NCBI GenBank assembly: GCA_900315775.1
Contig: ONAJ01000021.1
Location: 1 to 63,682, forward strand
Direction: 5' to 3'
Length of the DNA stretch: 63,682 nucleotides
DNA from: an uncultured Prevotella sp.
GTDB taxonomy: Bacteria > Bacteroidota > Bacteroidia > Bacteroidales > Bacteroidaceae
The position numbers and the translations under genes are program-made. Every line of letters begins with the position of its first letter. The stretch's first letter is position 1. Positions 7,242 to 15,654 of this stretch are shown here, one piece after another. The notes beneath the pieces are model-generated. The model was not told the DNA's origin and did no database searches. It was given only the letters and a program-made list of their open reading frames with translations.

Positions 7242-8258
7242 TTACTCTATTACTACGGTTGTCCATCCGTGCTTGTCCTCAATCTCGCCGTACTGAATGC
7301 CACGCAGGGTGTCGAACAGTTTCTTTGAGATGGGTCCTGGCTTCTCGCCAAACGAATAGCGCTTGCCTGTGTCGAGGTCGTCGATGTACGATATAGGACT
7401 GATGACAGCTGCTGTTCCGCAAGCTCCTGCCTCCTCGAATGTCTCCAACTCTTCCTCGGGGATAGGACGACGCTCCACCTTCATTCCGAGATCCTCGGCT
7501 ACCTGCATCAACGACTTGTTGGTGATAGAAGGTAGGATAGAGGTAGATTTCGGTGTAACATAGGTGTTGTCCTTGATGCCGAAGAAGTTGGCAGCACCAC
7601 ACTCGTCAATATATTTCTTCTCCTTAGCGTCAAGATAGAACTCGCAGGCGTAGCCCTTCTCGTGTGCAAGGTTGTTGGCAAACAGCGATGCAGCGTAGTT
7701 TCCGCCCACCTTGTACTTACCTGTTCCGAGAGGTGCCGAACGGTCGTAGTCGCGAATGATGACGTAAGGATTAGAAGAGAAACCACCCTTGAAGTATGGT
7801 CCTACAGGAGTTACGAAGATAAGGAAGCAGTACTCCTTAGCAGGATGTACACCAACCTGTGCGCTGGTACCTATGAGCAGCGGACGGATATACAGTGTAG
7901 CACCACTCTCGTATGTCGGAATATATTCCTGGTTGAGGCGCACAACCTTCTTTACCATATCAATGAATAGTTCCGTAGGAACCTCAGGCATGAGGATTCC
8001 GCGACAGGTGCTCTGCAGACGTGCTGCATTCTCGTCAACACGGAACACGCGCACCTTGCCGTCGGGACAGCGGTAAGCCTTGAGTCCTTCGAAAGCCTCC
8101 TGACCATAGTGCAACGAAGTTGCAGCCATATGCAGTTTCAGGTATTCGTCGGAGCATACTTCCACTTCGCCCCATTTGCCATCACGATAATAACAACGTA
8201 CATTGTAGTCGGTTTTCATATAACCGAAAGAGAGGTTTGCCCAATCAATATTTTTCAT
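7242..8258 (-). CDS. ilvE: Branched-chain amino acid aminotransferase
   Basis: 338 residues, fold-type IV PLP enzyme. It transfers an amino group between glutamate and the 2-oxo acids of leucine, isoleucine and valine. The PLP lysine lies in GTGKYKVGGNYAASL at about residue 180; LHYGQEAFEGLKAYR and ACGTAAVISP are further signatures of the long (class II) type of IlvE. It is cytoplasmic. Its promoter is divergent from the nucleotidyltransferase operon, with TACTTTTG on the minus strand at 8292-8299. Confidence 0.95.
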   Translation of the reverse strand: MKNIDWANLSFGYMKTDYNVRCYYRDGKWGEVEVCSDEYLKLHMAATSLHYGQEAFEGLKAYRCPDGKVRVFRVDENAARLQSTCRGILMPEVPTELFIDMVKKVVRLNQEYIPTYESGATLYIRPLLIGTSAQVGVHPAKEYCFLIFVTPVGPYFKGGFSSNPYVIIRDYDRSAPLGTGKYKVGGNYAASLFANNLAHEKGYACEFYLDAKEKKYIDECGAANFFGIKDNTYVTPKSTSILPSITNKSLMQVAEDLGMKVERRPIPEEELETFEEAGACGTAAVISPISYIDDLDTGKRYSFGEKPGPISKKLFDTLRGIQYGEIEDKHGWTTVVIE

Positions 8259-8291
8259 ACAGTCTTATAGTTAAATGTTATAACTTGAATG

Positions 8292-8349
8292 CAAAAGTAG
8301 AAAAAAATAAACATACTGACAAGAAAAATAAAAAAAAATGCTAACTTTG
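8292..8349. promoter_or_regulatory. Divergent promoter region between ilvE and the nucleotidyltransferase operon
   Basis: Minus-strand TACTTTTG at 8292-8299 faces ilvE; plus-strand TAACTTTG at 8342-8349 faces the operon. Neither has a clear TTTG at -33; the intervening DNA is very A-rich. The -7 calls are reasonable, the rest weak. Confidence 0.5.
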
Positions 8350-8371
8350 CACCCTCAAAGGTAGATTAGTA

Positions 8372-9760
8372 ATGAGGTACGCAGTAATAGCGGCAGGAGA
8401 AGGAAGCCGTTTAGCAAGCGAAGGGATAAGCAAACCAAAACCACTTGTGCAACTTGGCAATGAACTGCTCATAGACCGTCTTATCCGTATTTTTATGGAC
8501 AACGGTGCTGAGGAGATTGTTGTAATCTGTAATGACAAGACAGCGCAGGTGGCAGGTCATCTTGTGGACTTGCAGCGCGACGGTCTTAACGGTCGTCCTG
8601 TCCCCTTGCGTTTCCTCGTCAAGAGCACTCCAAGCTCTATGCACAGCCTCTTTGAGATTAGTCAGTTCCTCGAGGGAGCGCCCTTCATCCTCACTACCGT
8701 AGATACTGTCTTCAGCGAACAGGAGTTCCGTCGTTATGTCGATGAGGTGCGTTCAGTACGTGACGGTGAAGGCGTTATGGCTGTCACCGACTATGTTGAT
8801 GACGAGAGTCCGCTATACGTGGAAACTGACAACATGATGAACATCCGCGGGTTCCACGATGAGCCCAATCGTCAGCCGCTAATCTCTGCAGGCATCTACG
8901 GACTGCCCTCAAAGGCTCTCGACACACTCCGCCGCTGTGTGGAACGCGGTGAGAGCAGGATGCGCAACTTCCAACGGGCACTCATTACCGACGGCTTCCG
9001 TCTGTGTGCCCATAAACTGGGAAAGGTTGTCGATGTGGATCATGCCGGCGACATCGTAAAGGCTGGCGAGCTATTAGGTCTTGATGCCTTGCTCGTGAAG
9101 CGCGATGCCCAGTTCTCACCAGGCTCGGAGGATAAAGACCTGAGAATACTCAAGACGGTAGCGAAGAATCTGGAGTTGCGAGGCTACAAAACAACAATAT
9201 TAGAGGAAAGGGAACTGTCGATGACGGCACATACTACATTAATATTCTCTATGGCACGTAGTCAGCGAGCTCTCGACATACTGAAAAAAGCTCCCTGTCC
9301 TGTGGTCAACAGTCCCGAGTCGGTGGAGATATGTAACAGTCGCATAGCTGTTGATAGACTGATGCGTGAAAACAACATCCCCTGTGCTCCGCTTGAATCG
9401 GATAGCGGATACTGGATAAAGAGCGACCGGGGACACGAAATGGAGTTCGTGAAAGAAAAACTCGGAGGACTGAAAGCCCCCTCTACTTGGAGGGGGATGG
9501 GGGAGGCTCCTCTAATAGTAGGAAATGTTGAGGGCAGGGAGGTGAAGTTCTACGGCGTAAGAGGACGATACTTCTACCCCAAAGGAATGAATGAACTAAG
9601 ACACGAGGCGGAGCGACTTGCCGACATCATCGGTATCGACGTGTATGGCGGCGACTGCATAGTACGTGCTGACGGCACCTTTGCCATAATAGACTTCAAC
9701 GACTGGCCCTCGTTCTCGCCCTGTGTGGAAGAGGCAGCCGAACAAATAATAGGAAAATGA
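8372..9760 (+). CDS. Nucleotidyltransferase fused to an ATP-grasp-like domain
   Basis: 462 residues. Residues 1-235 form an NTP transferase: MRYAVIAAGEGSRLASEG with KPKPLVQLGN, and a metal-binding aspartate in ILTTVDTVF. This part resembles sugar- or inositol-phosphate cytidylyl/guanylyltransferases. Residues 250-462 look like an ATP-grasp ligase, ending YGGDCIVRADGTFAIIDFNDWPSF with an acidic metal-binding Asp/Asn pair. A repeat-derived peptide (APSTWRGMGEAP) is inserted at about 368-380. The stop overlaps the CDP-alcohol phosphatidyltransferase start by four bases, so a nucleotide-activated headgroup is a likely product; its identity is inferred only. Confidence 0.75.
   Translation: MRYAVIAAGEGSRLASEGISKPKPLVQLGNELLIDRLIRIFMDNGAEEIVVICNDKTAQVAGHLVDLQRDGLNGRPVPLRFLVKSTPSSMHSLFEISQFLEGAPFILTTVDTVFSEQEFRRYVDEVRSVRDGEGVMAVTDYVDDESPLYVETDNMMNIRGFHDEPNRQPLISAGIYGLPSKALDTLRRCVERGESRMRNFQRALITDGFRLCAHKLGKVVDVDHAGDIVKAGELLGLDALLVKRDAQFSPGSEDKDLRILKTVAKNLELRGYKTTILEERELSMTAHTTLIFSMARSQRALDILKKAPCPVVNSPESVEICNSRIAVDRLMRENNIPCAPLESDSGYWIKSDRGHEMEFVKEKLGGLKAPSTWRGMGEAPLIVGNVEGREVKFYGVRGRYFYPKGMNELRHEAERLADIIGIDVYGGDCIVRADGTFAIIDFNDWPSFSPCVEEAAEQIIGK
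9475..9511. repeat. CCCCCTC palindromic repeat inside a coding region
   Basis: AGCCCCCTCTACTTGGAGGG followed by GGATGGGGGAGGCT. The same consensus occurs in rsgA (two copies, 21564-21650) and in the PatB-like gene (57676-57712). It is in frame in all of them. Confidence 0.8.
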
Positions 9761-10686
9761 CATTCAAAGAAATATTACAATCAACATACAAGAGCTCTGA
9801 CACAGAAGAGTGGCTCGACGTGCACTTCACACGTCCCGTAGGACTCGTGATAGCACTGTTCTGCCGCCGTCTGGGTATCGTGCCCAACGCCGTCACCATA
9901 TTCTCTATCGTCATAGGTGCCGCGGCGGGAGTGCTCTTCTACTTCGACGACCTCGCGCTGAACGTCGCAGGCATCCTGCTGCTTATGTTTGCTAACTTCT
10001 GCGACTCCGCCGACGGACAGCTGGCGCGGCTTACCGACAACCGCACGCTGTTGGGACGTGCCCTTGACGGCTTTGCCGAGAACGTGTGGTTCGTGTTTAT
10101 ATATGTCGCCCTGTGTCTCAGACTCCAGTCGCAGCCCATGCCCTATACCGATGAGCCCTGGGGCATACGCATCTGGATTCTCAGCGTCGTGGTAGGCTTT
10201 CTGTGTCACTCGCCGCAGTGCTCCCTTGCCGACTACTACCGCCAGATACACCTCTTCTTCCTGAAGGGTGAGCAGGGCTCCGAACTTGATAGCTACGCAC
10301 AGCAGCGTGCCATCTATGACAGCCTGCCCAAGGACAAGTGGTTCGACCGCTTGTTCTACTACAGCTACTCCAACTACTGTCGTAGTCAGGAGAGTCGCAC
10401 ACCACGTTTCCAAGAGCTCTTCAAGAAGTGGAAAGAGGCAACACCAAGTCCTCAGCTGGCAGCTGTAAAGTCGCAATTCCTCGAGGGCTCACGTCCGTTG
10501 ATGCCTATGACGAATATTCTGACATTCAATACTCGCGCCATAAGTCTTTATATCTCAATACTGCTCAACATCCCTTGGGCATTCCTGATATTTGAGATGG
10601 TGGTACTTCACAGCCTGTATATCTACATGCACCACAGACACGAAAGACTCTGCGCTAAAATGACTAAGATGATAGAAAATGCATAA
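9757..10686 (+). CDS. CDP-alcohol phosphatidyltransferase
   Basis: 309-residue integral membrane protein. The family motif is at about residues 83-108: DSADGQLAR, eight residues, G, RAL, D, GFA, E. The last position is Glu where the family has a catalytic Asp (DxxDGxxARx8GxxxDxxxD), a notable deviation. Enzymes of this family join a phospho-alcohol to CDP-diacylglycerol, or a CDP-activated headgroup to a lipid. Hydrophobic segments flank the motif, and a C-terminal pair lies at about 265-300. It sits between the nucleotidyltransferase and the HAD phosphatase with overlaps on both sides, so the three probably make a phospholipid headgroup in steps. Confidence 0.85.
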   Translation: MTFKEILQSTYKSSDTEEWLDVHFTRPVGLVIALFCRRLGIVPNAVTIFSIVIGAAAGVLFYFDDLALNVAGILLLMFANFCDSADGQLARLTDNRTLLGRALDGFAENVWFVFIYVALCLRLQSQPMPYTDEPWGIRIWILSVVVGFLCHSPQCSLADYYRQIHLFFLKGEQGSELDSYAQQRAIYDSLPKDKWFDRLFYYSYSNYCRSQESRTPRFQELFKKWKEATPSPQLAAVKSQFLEGSRPLMPMTNILTFNTRAISLYISILLNIPWAFLIFEMVVLHSLYIYMHHRHERLCAKMTKMIENA

Positions 10687-11398
10687 GACGTATATATTCG
10701 ACTACGGAGGCACCCTCGATACTGGTGGAGACCACTGGGGTAGGGTTATATGGCATGCTTACGAGCGCGCCGGCATCCCCGTCGGCGAGGAGCAGTTCCG
10801 TGAGGCGTACGTCTTTGCAGAACGAAAACTCGGCAGCGAACCGATAATAAAACCTTCTTTCACCTTCCGTGAGACGTTGCACACGAAGCTCCAGATAGAA
10901 ATGGAACACCTCGGGATAAACGAGGGACTCACAAAGGTGCTCGACGACCTCTACGCGCTGACACAGAAACAGACGGCGGCAAGTCGTGAGGTACTCTTGA
11001 AACTACGCGAGACAGCCACGCTGGCACTAGTCAGCAACTTCTACGGCAACCTCGACACCGTGCTCCAGGAGTTCCACCTCGACAACATCTTTGATGTGGT
11101 AGTTGAGTCTGCCGCCGTAGGCATACGCAAGCCAGACCCCGCAATTTACAAGCTGGCGCTGGAGTTGATAGAGGAGAGAGGAAAGGCTACGGGTAGGCGA
11201 GCGAAGCTCGGGAATGAGAGGAGAGAGGAGAGAGGAGATGCTGTCGCCGTTATTGGTGACAGTATGAAAAACGACATTCAACCAGCTAAAGAACTGGGAC
11301 TTTACACCATACAGATTAGTGGTGAGCCCTGGGACAACATAAATACAACAGGCATAAGTGCCGACAGAGTAATAACAAATTTGAAAGAACTATTGTAG
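10679..11398 (+). CDS. HAD-superfamily hydrolase
   Basis: 239 residues; its start overlaps the previous gene by eight bases. Motif I is FDYGGTLDTGG at residues 6-16 (nucleophile Asp7; the +2 position is Gly rather than Asp), motif II is LVSNFYGNL, motif III includes RKPDPAIYKLAL, and motif IV is AVIGDSMKNDIQPAKELG. It is a probable small-molecule phosphatase, fitting a dephosphorylation step after the phosphatidyltransferase. Between motifs III and IV (about residues 164-187) lies a repeat-derived insert, ATGRRAKLGNERREERG. The gene abuts the DUF5686 gene directly. Confidence 0.85.
   Translation: MHKTYIFDYGGTLDTGGDHWGRVIWHAYERAGIPVGEEQFREAYVFAERKLGSEPIIKPSFTFRETLHTKLQIEMEHLGINEGLTKVLDDLYALTQKQTAASREVLLKLRETATLALVSNFYGNLDTVLQEFHLDNIFDVVVESAAVGIRKPDPAIYKLALELIEERGKATGRRAKLGNERREERGDAVAVIGDSMKNDIQPAKELGLYTIQISGEPWDNINTTGISADRVITNLKELL
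11171..11238. repeat. GA-rich and mosaic repeat insert in the HAD gene
   Basis: GAGGAGAGAG tracts flank a segment containing GGAAAGGCTACGGGTAGGC (11180-11198). Exactly these 19 bases recur, inverted, in the non-coding stretch at 47057-47075. The insert keeps the reading frame. Confidence 0.8.
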
Positions 11399-13879
11399 AT
11401 GAAAAGACTCTTTTGCTTATATATAGCCCTTCTGACAGCTGTTCTTGTCAATGCACAGAACATCACGGGACAGATAGTCGATGCTCTCACAGGCGACAGC
11501 ATCCCCTTTGCCAGTCTTGCCTATCGTGGTCATCATATCTCTATCGCCAGCAACCACGCTGGACGCTTTACCATAGAGCGCCACCAGGGATGGACGCTGA
11601 CGTTCTCGGCTATTGGCTATAAGAATAAAAAGGTACGTGTTGAGGCTTCTACACCAAACCGCTTAGTAGTGCGTCTGGAGAGCGACTCAAAACAACTGGG
11701 CGAGGTGACGGTGAAGACAAAGCGCGGAAAGTACCGTCGTAAGGAGAACCCCGCAGTAGAGCTTATGCGTCGAGTCATCGCAGCTAAGAAACGTACCGAC
11801 CTTGCCAGATACCCCTTCTATGAGTATCATAACTACCAGAAGCTGACCCTCGCCGTCAACGACGTGAAGCCGGGGGACCTTGACAGCGGTTTCTTCAAGA
11901 ACAAGGCTTGGTTGAGCAAACAGGTCGAGATGTGCGAATACAACAACAAACTCATTCTGCCGCTATCTGTCGATGAGACGGTGACGCGTAAGATATACCG
12001 AAAGAATCCGCACTCGGAGAAGGACATCATCATAGGACAGCGTTCAGAGGGTGTCAACCACGTGCTGCAGACGGGAGAAATACTTAATACGGTGGCGAAG
12101 GATGCCTTCACCGATATTGATATCTACGACAACCAGATTCGAGTGCTGCGCCACCCGTTCACGTCGCCTATAGGACGCAACGCCATAGAGTTCTATCGCT
12201 TCTATATCGTTGATACCGTGCTGGTAGATCGCGACTCGTGCTACCACCTCGCCTTCCTGCCTAACAACCAGCAGGACTTCGGATTCCGAGGTGACCTCTA
12301 CATACTCGCCGATACCACGCTGCACGTAAAACGTTGTAACATGTCGCTGCCGAAGTCGTCGGACGTCAACTTCGTGAAGAATATGTGGATACAACAGGAA
12401 TACACAAAACTCGATAACGGCGAGTGGGTGCTCACTACCGACGATATGATAGTGGAACTATCGCTACTGGACCTCTTTACGAAAGGTATCGCCATAAGGA
12501 CGACGCGAAAAACGGACTATAGCTTTGAACCAATAGAAAAGAAGATGTTCAGCGGGAAACAGGCGGTAAAGATGAACCCCGACGCGCTGATACAATCTAC
12601 TGAGTTCTGGCAAGAGGCACGTAAGGTGCCGCTGACGAAGAGCGAGGCACGCATGGGAGGATTCATACACGACATGCAGCACGCCAAAGGCTATAAGTGG
12701 ATACTGCCGGCATTCAAGATTCTTGTGGAGAACTTCGTAGAGACAGGTTCCGAGAAGACTCCAAGTAAGGTAGATATAGGACCTATCAACACCATAGTGT
12801 CCAGAAACTTCATCGATGGATGGCGCTTCCGTGCAAGCGCGCTGACGACGGCTAATCTCAACCCACACTGGTTCCTCAAGGGCTACTATGCCTATGGAAC
12901 TAAGAGTCATAAACATTATTATAATGCCAAACTGACATATACCTTTAATAAAAAGATATATACACCGGAGGAGTTCCCCAGACGCTCTGTAGTGCTCGAG
13001 AGTACCTACGACGTTATGAGCCCCTCGGACCGCTTCCTCACTACTGATAAGGATAATGTGTTTACCGCATTTAAGTGGACTAAGGTGGACCGCATGATGT
13101 TCTACAACCGACAGAAGATAGAGTTCCAGTATGAGACTGACTTTAACTTGCTATATACTCTCGGAATGAAATTCGAGAAGGACGACCCCGCAGGAAATAT
13201 GCACTTCACACCGTTCCGTACTACCGAACTCACAGGACAGCTGCGATACGCACCAGGCGAGAAATATATGAATACCAAACAGCGACGAATAGCTGTCAAT
13301 AGCGATAATCCGGTATATACTATCTCGCACACTATCGGTTTCAATGGCTTCCTCGGAGGACAACACCGCTATAACTTTACTGAGGCATCAATTTATCATC
13401 GTATATGGCTCAACTCATGGGGAAAGTTAGATATCACGCTGAAGGGTGGAGTACAGTGGAACCACGTGCCTTACATGCTCCTCATATTCCCTGCAGCAAA
13501 CCTCTCGTACTTCTCACAGGAGAATACCTTCTCAATGATAAACAATATGGAGTTCCTCAACGACCGCTATATGTCGCTACATATGGCGTGGGACCTCAAA
13601 GGAAAACTATTCAACCGCGTACCGCTGCTTAGAAAACTGAAACTGCGTGAGTTCATCGGATTCAAGACTCTGTGGGGAGGAATAACTGACCGTAATGCGG
13701 CATACCTGCCTGAAGGCTCCTACGCTATGAACCCACGTCGTCCGTACGCCGAATTCGCCATAGGTGTTCATAACATCTTCCGAATCCTGCAAATACAGTA
13801 TGTTCGTCGTATCAACTACAACGACCTGCCTACAGCACGTAAGAACGGCATCCGATTTATGTTCAACATCACGTTCTAA
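11399..13879 (+). CDS. DUF5686 outer-membrane protein with carboxypeptidase-regulatory-like domain
   Basis: 826 residues. A signal peptide (MKRLFCLYIALLTAVLVNAQ) is followed by a CarboxypepD_reg-like beta-sandwich at about 20-100 (ITGQIVDALTGDSIPFASLAY) and then the DUF5686 region, probably an outer-membrane beta-barrel given the regular alternating strands near the end and a final aromatic residue (IRFMFNITF). The function of DUF5686 is not established; it is widespread in Bacteroidetes. It begins on the base after the HAD stop, so it belongs to the lipid-headgroup operon and could act at the outer membrane on its product. Confidence 0.85.
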   Translation: MKRLFCLYIALLTAVLVNAQNITGQIVDALTGDSIPFASLAYRGHHISIASNHAGRFTIERHQGWTLTFSAIGYKNKKVRVEASTPNRLVVRLESDSKQLGEVTVKTKRGKYRRKENPAVELMRRVIAAKKRTDLARYPFYEYHNYQKLTLAVNDVKPGDLDSGFFKNKAWLSKQVEMCEYNNKLILPLSVDETVTRKIYRKNPHSEKDIIIGQRSEGVNHVLQTGEILNTVAKDAFTDIDIYDNQIRVLRHPFTSPIGRNAIEFYRFYIVDTVLVDRDSCYHLAFLPNNQQDFGFRGDLYILADTTLHVKRCNMSLPKSSDVNFVKNMWIQQEYTKLDNGEWVLTTDDMIVELSLLDLFTKGIAIRTTRKTDYSFEPIEKKMFSGKQAVKMNPDALIQSTEFWQEARKVPLTKSEARMGGFIHDMQHAKGYKWILPAFKILVENFVETGSEKTPSKVDIGPINTIVSRNFIDGWRFRASALTTANLNPHWFLKGYYAYGTKSHKHYYNAKLTYTFNKKIYTPEEFPRRSVVLESTYDVMSPSDRFLTTDKDNVFTAFKWTKVDRMMFYNRQKIEFQYETDFNLLYTLGMKFEKDDPAGNMHFTPFRTTELTGQLRYAPGEKYMNTKQRRIAVNSDNPVYTISHTIGFNGFLGGQHRYNFTEASIYHRIWLNSWGKLDITLKGGVQWNHVPYMLLIFPAANLSYFSQENTFSMINNMEFLNDRYMSLHMAWDLKGKLFNRVPLLRKLKLREFIGFKTLWGGITDRNAAYLPEGSYAMNPRRPYAEFAIGVHNIFRILQIQYVRRINYNDLPTARKNGIRFMFNITF

Positions 13880-13888
13880 ACCAGAATC

Positions 13889-14542
13889 ATGAATATACTA
13901 CTTGCCGACCCACAGGACATCACCCGAGCAGGACTCCTATGGCTCTGCGCACAGATGGGAGACACCATCGAGGGTGAGTGCATAACTGTTACTGACAAAC
14001 CCTCGCTTGTGCAGAACCTGAAACAGAACCCGGAGTCCCTCGTGGTGCTCGACTATACTCTCTTCGACATCAATGACGTTGATGAACTTTCTATCATCTG
14101 TCAGTGCTACCCTGAGTCCCAGTGGCTTATCTTCAGCGACGACCTCAGCATAGACTTCATAAAGCAGGCTGCCGCAATATCCCACCGCATAAGCATTCTC
14201 TTCAAGGACTCACCCATGAGCGAGATACGTCAGTGCCTCACCACCATACTCTCCGGCAACCGCTACGTGTGCCAGCGCGTCATGGAACTGCTGCTCGCAC
14301 CACGCACTGCCGAGCAGTCGCCGGGAACCGCCGACCTTACACCCACGGAGCGCGAGATACTTCACGACATAGCTCTGGGAATGACAACGCGCGAGATAGC
14401 TGAGAAACGCTACTCCAGCTTTCATACAGTAAATACTCACCGCAAAAATATCTTCCGAAAAATTAATGTAAATAACGTTCACGAAGCGACTCGCTATGCC
14501 CTACGAGCTGGTCTCATAGATTCTGCAGAGTACTATATATAA
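13889..14542 (+). CDS. LuxR/NarL-type response regulator
   Basis: 217 residues. The N-terminal receiver-like domain (MNILLADPQDITRAG) has a probable phospho-acceptor Asp in VVLDYTLFD but lacks the usual double acidic pair (ADP, not DD). The C-terminal LuxR helix-turn-helix at about 148-205 is clear: LTPTEREILHDIALGMTTRE, then TVNTHRKNIFRKI. No histidine kinase lies nearby. It follows the DUF5686 gene by nine bases and may be read with it. Confidence 0.88.
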   Translation: MNILLADPQDITRAGLLWLCAQMGDTIEGECITVTDKPSLVQNLKQNPESLVVLDYTLFDINDVDELSIICQCYPESQWLIFSDDLSIDFIKQAAAISHRISILFKDSPMSEIRQCLTTILSGNRYVCQRVMELLLAPRTAEQSPGTADLTPTEREILHDIALGMTTREIAEKRYSSFHTVNTHRKNIFRKINVNNVHEATRYALRAGLIDSAEYYI

Positions 14543-14554
14543 GTAAAAAAGTTT

Positions 14555-14568
14555 CGCAAACGTTTGCG
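14555..14568. promoter_or_regulatory. LacI-family operator at the first lacI promoter
   Basis: CGCAAACGTTTGCG is a perfect 14-bp palindrome of the LacI/PurR type. Its TTTG (14563-14566) doubles as the -33 element of the promoter ending in TATCTTTG at 14586-14593 (19-base gap). A repressor bound here would block polymerase, so autorepression is likely. Confidence 0.8.
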
Positions 14569-14618
14569 TTGTAAGAAAAAAAGTGTATCTTTGCATTGCC
14601 TTAACATTGAAAATCGTA

Positions 14619-15635
14619 ATGGAAAGAAAACGTAGAACATCGCTGAAAGACCTTGCAGAAAGGCTTGGAGTAAGTATAGCAACCATTTCAAGAGCCCTCC
14701 GCGACTCTCACGAAGTGAGTCCTGCTATGCGTGAAAAGGTAAAACTACTGGCAGAACAACTAAACTATCGACCGAACCCATTTGCACAAGGATTACGTAC
14801 CGAAGGACCTAAGGCTATCGGTGTGGTGCTACCAAACCTTGTCACTCACTATTACGCTGCTGTGCTCGACGGTATCGAGGACTTCGCCATAAGAAACGGC
14901 TATACCGTTATCAGCGCCAACTCTCACGAGGACCAGCAGCGTGAGGCGGCAGCCATAGACAATTTTATAAATCTACATGTCGGCGGTATCATAGCGTGTC
15001 TCTCACAACAGACGAGTCAGTATAATCATTTCCTCGAGGCAAATAAACTTGGCATACCTCTTGTGTTCTTCGCACGTACATGTATGCAGGACCGCTTCTC
15101 GTCGGTAACTGGTGATGGTGACGTTGCAGCCCAGCGCGCCACAGAACATCTCATAGATACGGGCAGTCGCAGAATAGCTTTCATAGGAGGTCCTAACCAC
15201 CTTGATATGGTGCAGCGACGCAAACACGGCTATCTAGAGGCGCTACGTGAAAATCGCTTGCCAATAGACCGCGACATCATCTGCTGCGACCTCATCGACA
15301 AAGAACGAGTACGACAGACCGTCGTAGCATTGCTACGTAGCGATAATCGTCCTGATGCCATACTTGCCTTCAACGACATTATTATGTATGCTGTCTTCGA
15401 GACAGTAAAGGAACTGGGATTGCGAATCCCCGAAGATGTCGCCATCATAGGATTCTCGGATTCAGAAACTTCACGTCTTGTAACACCAAAACTTTCCGTC
15501 ATACAAGACCAGGCACACCTTCAGGGAGAACGTGCCTGTGACCTACTACTAAGACAAATTAACGGCGACACAGAAATAGTACACGAACAAATACCTATGC
15601 TACTGCAGATACGCGAAAGTAGCGCAAAGAAATAA
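14619..15635 (+). CDS. LacI-family transcriptional regulator, pectate lyase-linked
   Basis: 338 residues from ATG 14619 (MERKRRTSLKDLAERLG); the longer frame from 14583 overlaps the promoter. The helix-turn-helix and hinge helix are at residues 7-60 (LAERLGVSIATISRALRDSH), followed by a periplasmic-binding-protein-like effector domain (GVVLPNLVTHYYAAVLDGIE, IAFIGGPNHLDMVQRR, PDAILAFNDIIM). The effector is probably a sugar. An operator overlaps its own promoter. The pectate lyase gene begins 19 bases after its stop. Confidence 0.93.
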   Translation: MERKRRTSLKDLAERLGVSIATISRALRDSHEVSPAMREKVKLLAEQLNYRPNPFAQGLRTEGPKAIGVVLPNLVTHYYAAVLDGIEDFAIRNGYTVISANSHEDQQREAAAIDNFINLHVGGIIACLSQQTSQYNHFLEANKLGIPLVFFARTCMQDRFSSVTGDGDVAAQRATEHLIDTGSRRIAFIGGPNHLDMVQRRKHGYLEALRENRLPIDRDIICCDLIDKERVRQTVVALLRSDNRPDAILAFNDIIMYAVFETVKELGLRIPEDVAIIGFSDSETSRLVTPKLSVIQDQAHLQGERACDLLLRQINGDTEIVHEQIPMLLQIRESSAKK

Positions 15636-15654
15636 ATAGAAGACAATACAAACT

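Noticed and set aside
9475-9511. Frameshift or assembly error in the nucleotidyltransferase gene
   Set aside because: The frame is open on both sides and the same repeat occurs in frame in other genes, so an insert is the better explanation.
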